A stretch of 9,817 bases of DNA from an uncultured Eubacteriales bacterium (GTDB lineage: Bacteria; Bacillota; Clostridia; Christensenellales; Aristaeellaceae), in NCBI GenBank assembly GCA_900548125.1, contig URJN01000065.1, forward strand, positions 1 to 9,817. Direction: 5' to 3'. The notes under the pieces were generated by a model that was given only the letters and a program-made list of their open reading frames with translations, was not told the origin of the DNA and searched no databases. The translations under genes and the position numbers were made by a program. The number at the start of each line of letters is the position of its first letter. Position 1 is the first letter of the stretch. Of this stretch, positions 6,318 through 9,817 are shown one piece after another.

Positions 6318-7160
6318 TTACAGGGCCTTTTCCAAAATAATCAGCTCGCCGACCTCCGAAACCTCTACGCCCAGCTTTGTCAGCATTCCGGCATTCAGAT
6401 ACGCTTCACCGCCGTAGGCATAGACGACATGCTCATCGTCCGTCAGCAGGATCACGCCGTTCACCAGCATCATGGCATCCTTGCAAAGCCCCTGTGTGCC
6501 ATCGGTCATCACCGCGCACTGCACACCGGTTTCCGCTTCTACAAGCTGCCAACCGCCCTTTTCGTCCCATGTGCAGTCATAACCCATGCGGCTCATCACG
6601 CCGCAAAGCGGGTACAGCGTTTCCCCCTGTTCGCTCTGCCCCAAAATCAGGTCAACACTCTTTCCGTCTATGCTGACATTGGCTTTCCGCATTGTAAACG
6701 GCGCGTTCTCCAAATCCGGCGTCGCGGTCGGCGCAGGCGTAGGAACAGGGGTTGCCGTCGGAACGGGGGTCGGCGACGGGGAAGGCGTCGGGCTGGGCGT
6801 CGGCGTCGGCAAGGCAATCACGTCGTCACCAAACAGCGCGGCAATCGTCTTCTTGCCGACTTTGCCGTCTACCTTCTCCAGCTTGTGCGCACGCTGAAAC
6901 GCGCGCACAGCCTTCTGCGTCTGTAAGCCAAACTTTCCGTCCACCTTGTCCGTCAAATAGCCCAAATCATAGAGCCTTTGCTGAACAAGCCGAACGTCGT
7001 CGCCCTCCGTGCCGCGCATCAGGATGCGTTCGCCGAGCTGAACGGCGTCCATTTCCTCCTGCGTGACCGTCGGCGGCGTCCACGCGGCGTCCTCAGCCAA
7101 AACAGGCGCGGCAAGCATTGCTCCCGCCAGCGCAGCCGCCGCAATTCGATTCATCTTCAT
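6318..7160 (-). CDS. Secreted peptidoglycan-binding protein with P/T/S linker and stalk-like domain
   Basis: This is probably an exported cell-wall-associated protein. The product is 280 aa. Residues 1-22 are a Sec signal peptide ending VLA. Residues about 47-111 are a PG_binding_1 domain (GDDVRLVQQRLYDLGYL, then VDGKFGLQTQKAVRAFQ and a VDGKVGKKT repeat), a three-helix fold that holds enzymes or adhesins on peptidoglycan. Residues 118-148 are a Pro-Thr/Ser-Pro linker, a flexible wall-spanning spacer. Residues about 155-280 recall the copper amine oxidase N-terminal ('stalk') domain common in Clostridia: short strands around NVSIDGKSVDLI, LYPLCGVMSRMGYDCTWDEK and LNAGMLTKLGVEVSEV. No catalytic hydrolase domain is visible, so it is likely structural or an accessory factor. 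The start has AAGGAGG 10 nt upstream. It lies 15 bp after the HAD gene, whose TAA directly abuts this Shine-Dalgarno site, implying one mRNA. Confidence 0.85.
   Translation of the reverse strand: MKMNRIAAAALAGAMLAAPVLAEDAAWTPPTVTQEEMDAVQLGERILMRGTEGDDVRLVQQRLYDLGYLTDKVDGKFGLQTQKAVRAFQRAHKLEKVDGKVGKKTIAALFGDDVIALPTPTPSPTPSPSPTPVPTATPVPTPAPTATPDLENAPFTMRKANVSIDGKSVDLILGQSEQGETLYPLCGVMSRMGYDCTWDEKGGWQLVEAETGVQCAVMTDGTQGLCKDAMMLVNGVILLTDDEHVVYAYGGEAYLNAGMLTKLGVEVSEVGELIILEKAL
6717..6809 (-). repeat. Low-complexity Pro-Thr/Ser repeat in the wall protein
   Basis: This encodes residues 118-148, built from PTP, SPTP, TPVP and PTAP units. The DNA is a degenerate short tandem repeat that could change length by replication slippage. 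It is part of the peptidoglycan-binding gene, not a separate element. Confidence 0.8.
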
Positions 7161-7175
7161 GTCGCTCTTTCCTCC

Positions 7176-7820
7176 TTACAGAAAGAAACGATCCATCATG
7201 CCCTTTTCATGCATATGGAAGCCATGAATCCCCTCTTTTTGCGCTCCTTCGACGTTGCCCAGCATATCGTCGATGAACAGCGTCTTTTCCGGCGTCAGAC
7301 CGTAATTCTCAATGAGCAGCTGATAGATTTCCTTTTCCGGTTTAAGAAAATGGCATTGCCAGGAGATGACCCCGCCATCGAAAACCTCAAATCGGTCGGC
7401 GAATTTCTCGCGCATGCGCAGATAACCCCTCTTGGAATAATTGCTCAGCAGATACAGCCGCTTTCCGGCGCGGCGGCATCGCTGTGCGGTGCGCCACCCC
7501 TCCTCAATCGGCTTTTTCAGCTCAATCCAGCCGGTCAGCGCGTGCATGTAATCCTCATACCGCCCGCCGTATTCCTCGGCAAGCCGCGCCGCCGCATCCT
7601 CGTATTCCATGTCGCCGCGGTCAAATCTCGCCCATTATTTTCCCTGATAGACGCGCGCCAGCATATCCCGCTGCATCTGCTCGTCGCCCGGAAAGAGCTG
7701 CTCCAAAAAGTCCTTCGGCGCATAGCGAATCAAAATATTGCCGATATCAAATACAACGGCATCCACGCGATGCCACGGCATGGTTTCATATTCCTGATCA
7801 AAGCGAATTCCGGTCTGCAT
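7176..7820 (-). pseudogene. HAD-family phosphatase gene interrupted by an in-frame TAA
   Basis: HAD hydrolases of this group dephosphorylate small phosphorylated metabolites in the cytoplasm; E. coli YihX, a glucose-1-phosphate phosphatase, is a relative in style. Without the internal stop, the frame would encode about 214 residues, the normal length. The start at 7818-7820 has GAGG about 9 nt upstream. Motif I is FDIGN at 24-28 (nucleophile Asp25; Gly in place of the second Asp, as in YihX-like proteins). Motif II is LLSN, motif III is the Lys in FLKPEKEIY, and motif IV is FIDDMLGNVEGA. Codon 62 is TAA (7635-7637). The frame continues without shift through WARFDRGD to the ATG at 7608-7610 and on to the true TAA at 7176-7178. 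The 5' piece encodes 61 aa with only motif I; the 3' piece has motifs II-IV. Neither half should work alone. The reading frame and all other motifs are intact, so the mutation is recent or a sequence error. Confidence 0.85.
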
Positions 7821-7877
7821 CGTATCCTTCCTCTCTTTTCCAAATCTATCGCGATGGCGATTCATGACATATTCTGT

Positions 7878-7916
7878 AAAAAAAGAAAAAATCCTTCCCT
7901 GCAAAAAAAGAGGGAA
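7878..7916 (-). terminator. Second, overlapping terminator after the mutase gene
   Basis: TTCCCT (7911-7916) pairs with AGGGAA (7895-7900) around a U-rich loop. A T-tract of six, a C, and seven more T follows (7878-7891). Its 5' arm is also the base of the preceding hairpin, so the two structures compete or act in succession. Confidence 0.65.
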
Positions 7917-7942
7917 ACTTCGGTCAATCCGAAGCTCCCCCC
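7903..7942 (-). terminator. Intrinsic terminator after the phosphoglucomutase gene
   Basis: CTTCGG and CCGAAG form a perfect core around ATTGA, extended by the flanking GGGGGGAG and TTTCCCTC with G-U pairs. Seven T follow (7903-7909). It starts about 13 nt past the stop codon. Confidence 0.92.
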
Positions 7943-7954
7943 TGAACATCATGC

Positions 7955-9817
7955 TTACTGCATCAGGGCCTTGCAGGCTTCAACCAGCTCGGCGTTCTCC
8001 TTCGCGGAAACATCCTGCGTTTTCGCGTTGGTGTTGACATACAGCTTGATCTTCGGCTCGGTGCCGGACGGACGGATGCAGACCCACTCGCCGCCGGTCA
8101 GCTCAAAGTACAGCACGTCGCTCTTGGGCAGACCCGCGCTCGTCACATTGCCCTGCGCATCGGTGCGCGTGCCGACGAGGTAATCGCGCACAGCGAGGAC
8201 ATCCTTGCCTGCCAGCGTCTTGGGCGGATTCTCGCGAAGGTTCCTCATGATTTCCTTCATCTTCGCCACGCCGTCCTTGCCCGGCAGGGTGACGGAAACG
8301 ACCTTCTCGACGTAATAGCCGTAGGTCTTGTAGATTTCCTGAAGGATATCGTAAAGCGTCTTGCCCTGCGTCTTAGCCCATGCCGCCGCTTCTGCAATCA
8401 GCAGGGAAGCGTTGACGCCGTCCTTGTCGCGAACGAACGTAGAGGACAGGAAGCCGTAGCTCTCTTCAAAACCGAAGATGAACGTATGGTCGCCCTTGTC
8501 CATGAACTGCTGAATCTTCTCGGCAATCCACTTGAAGCCGGTCAGCGTATCGAAACAGACCAGACCATAGCTCTCGGCAATCTTGCGCGCCAGCTCGGTG
8601 GATACGACGGACTTGACGACCGCGCCGTTCGCCGGCAGATTGCCCAACGCCTTGCGGCTCTTGAGGATGTAATACAGCAGAACGCAGCCGATCTGGTTGC
8701 CGGTCATCAGGTAATACTTGCCCTCGTCGTCCTTGACGGCGATGCCCACGCGGTCGCAGTCCGGATCCGTGCCGAAGATGCAGTCCGCGCCGACCTCGTC
8801 CGCCAGCTTCATCGCCAGCGTGAACGCCGCCGGATCTTCCGGATTCGGAACCTTGACGGTCGAGAAATTCGGATCGGGCAGCTCCTGCTCCTTGACGACG
8901 TAAACGTTCTCAATGCCGATTTCCTTGAGGATGCGGCGGACAGGCTTGTTGCCGGAGCCATGAATCGGCGTATAGACAATCTTCAGTTCCTTGCCTGCGG
9001 TCTTCATCAGCTCAGGCTGGACGGACAGCGTCTTGACCTGCGCGATATAGTCGTCGTCCACTTCCTTGTTGCCGATAATCTGGAGCAGACCCTTTGCCTT
9101 TGCCTCGGCTTCGTCCATCTCGACGGCATCCTCGTAGCGGTTGGCGCGGATGCAGGCAAGCACCTGATCGGCGTACTCCGGCGGCATCTGCGCGCCGTCC
9201 TCCCAGTAGACCTTGTAGCCGTTGTACTGCGGCGGATTGTGGCTGGCGGTGATGACGATGCCCGCGATGGCGTGCAGATGGCGCACCGCATAGGACAGAA
9301 TCGGCACCGGACGCAGTTCGTCAAACAGATAGACGTGAATCCCCTCATGGCACAACACCAGAGCCGCAGCCTTGGCGAATTCCGGGCTCATCCGGCGGGA
9401 GTCATACGCGATGACCACGCCGCGCTTTCTGTCCTCCTCGCTCTTGCCGTTGATATAGTCGGCAAAGCCCTTCGTCGCACGGCGGACGTTGTAGAGGTTC
9501 ATGCGGTTCGTACCCGCGCCGAGTACGCCGCGCATGCCCGCCGTGCCAAAGGACAGCTCGGTATAGAATCGATCCTCGATTTCCTTTTCGTCGTCGGCAA
9601 TCGCCTTCAGCGAAATATCCTTCTCGTAGATGTTGTCATCAAGCATTTTTTTGATTTTATTCACATTGCTGTTGTAGGTGTTCTTTTGGGTGGAATTATA
9701 CATTTCCTGAATAATGACATGGAATTGTATCGCCGCCGTAAGCATGATCTCCGCGTTGGATTTCTTTGAATTTGTGATTTCGTACAGATCCTCGAAAAGC
9801 TTTTGGCGGTTGAAGCC
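7955..9817 (-). CDS. Phosphoglucomutase/phosphomannomutase (5' end not resolved, open to the edge)
   Basis: This enzyme of the alpha-D-phosphohexomutase family interconverts glucose 6-phosphate and glucose 1-phosphate (or mannose phosphates) in the cytoplasm, feeding wall, glycogen and sugar-nucleotide synthesis. Numbered from the ATG at 9745, key sites are FGTAGMRG (66-73), the phosphoserine loop TASHNP with Ser168, the Mg2+ site DPDCDR (327-332), the sugar-binding loop GFEESYG (425-431), and the phosphate-binding RPSGTEPK (558-565). All four domains are present to the normal C-terminus. The start is uncertain. The frame is open through 9817 with no stop, and homologues usually begin about 30 residues before EKEIEDRF, near 9670. 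The ATGs at 9745, 9703 and 9646 all lack a well-placed Shine-Dalgarno site. The first 50 or so residues are AT-rich, Asn/Lys/Ile-rich and unlike the family. The gene is therefore given as partial; function is secure, the N-terminus is not. Confidence 0.9.
   Translation of the reverse strand, partial: GFNRQKLFEDLYEITNSKKSNAEIMLTAAIQFHVIIQEMYNSTQKNTYNSNVNKIKKMLDDNIYEKDISLKAIADDEKEIEDRFYTELSFGTAGMRGVLGAGTNRMNLYNVRRATKGFADYINGKSEEDRKRGVVIAYDSRRMSPEFAKAAALVLCHEGIHVYLFDELRPVPILSYAVRHLHAIAGIVITASHNPPQYNGYKVYWEDGAQMPPEYADQVLACIRANRYEDAVEMDEAEAKAKGLLQIIGNKEVDDDYIAQVKTLSVQPELMKTAGKELKIVYTPIHGSGNKPVRRILKEIGIENVYVVKEQELPDPNFSTVKVPNPEDPAAFTLAMKLADEVGADCIFGTDPDCDRVGIAVKDDEGKYYLMTGNQIGCVLLYYILKSRKALGNLPANGAVVKSVVSTELARKIAESYGLVCFDTLTGFKWIAEKIQQFMDKGDHTFIFGFEESYGFLSSTFVRDKDGVNASLLIAEAAAWAKTQGKTLYDILQEIYKTYGYYVEKVVSVTLPGKDGVAKMKEIMRNLRENPPKTLAGKDVLAVRDYLVGTRTDAQGNVTSAGLPKSDVLYFELTGGEWVCIRPSGTEPKIKLYVNTNAKTQDVSAKENAELVEACKALMQ

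Larger units (their letters stand above)
7821..7954 (-). other. Spacer between the mutase and HAD genes
   Basis: The spacer is dominated by the double terminator. The roughly 55 bp between the terminator and the HAD ribosome-binding site contains a TTTACA and an 8-bp palindrome ATCGCGAT (7848-7855) but no well-spaced -35/-10 pair. The promoter of the HAD gene is therefore unclear; weak read-through from the mutase is possible. Confidence 0.45.

Noticed and set aside
6717..6809. Short repeated units that might suggest a CRISPR or minisatellite
   Set aside because: The units are 6-12 bp, degenerate and in frame with a Pro/Thr/Ser protein linker; no spacer structure exists.
7635..7820. The 5' part of the HAD gene as an independent 61-aa small protein
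   Set aside because: It holds only HAD motif I and its continuation is found in phase right after the stop, so it is a broken half and not a separate gene.
7848..7855. Palindrome ATCGCGAT upstream of the HAD gene
   Set aside because: An 8-bp palindrome alone is expected by chance, and no promoter could be placed around it.
8486..9769. A 427-codon plus-strand open frame opposite the mutase, ending in a hydrophobic stretch
   Set aside because: It is the antisense shadow of conserved mutase motifs. The hydrophobic C-terminal part comes only from the AT-rich region and has no independent support.

Overview
The window looks like ordinary chromosome from a fairly GC-rich member of the Bacillota, probably class Clostridia. 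This rests on a serine T-box riboswitch, purine-rich Shine-Dalgarno sites before every complete gene, consensus sigma-A promoters and intrinsic terminators. The GC content is judged by eye at roughly 55-60%. A finer placement is not supported. All recognisable genes lie on the minus strand, and all seven end in TAA.

Read in the direction of transcription (right to left), the layout is as follows. (1) A phosphoglucomutase/phosphomannomutase gene runs in from the right edge and ends at a double intrinsic terminator. Its reading frame is open to the edge and carries an AT-rich N-terminal part that does not look like the family. (2) A HAD-family phosphatase gene is interrupted by one in-frame TAA. 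It is followed 15 bp later by a secreted peptidoglycan-binding protein with a Pro/Thr/Ser linker, and this pair ends at a strong terminator. (3) A TAXI-type TRAP transporter unit starts from a near-consensus promoter and has a hairpin leader. The order is fused 4TM/12TM permease, then periplasmic-type binding protein, then a D-2-hydroxyacid dehydrogenase. RNA hairpins sit in both spacers. (4) Seryl-tRNA synthetase (serS) has its own consensus promoter and a T-box leader of about 235 nt ending in a terminator.

The transporter and dehydrogenase plausibly form one functional unit: uptake of a small carboxylate (a 2-oxo or 2-hydroxy acid is the guess) followed by NAD-linked interconversion. The spacer hairpins suggest that the levels of permease, binding protein and enzyme are set separately after transcription. 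serS is controlled by uncharged tRNA-Ser. The T-box bulge UGGC matches the GCCA end expected of tRNA-Ser, and the likely specifier codon is UCC.

I see no CRISPR array, tRNA, rRNA, insertion sequence, phage gene or clear new system. The points most worth a second look are the nonsense codon in the HAD gene, the odd N-terminal extension of the mutase, and the structured RNA elements of the TRAP unit.
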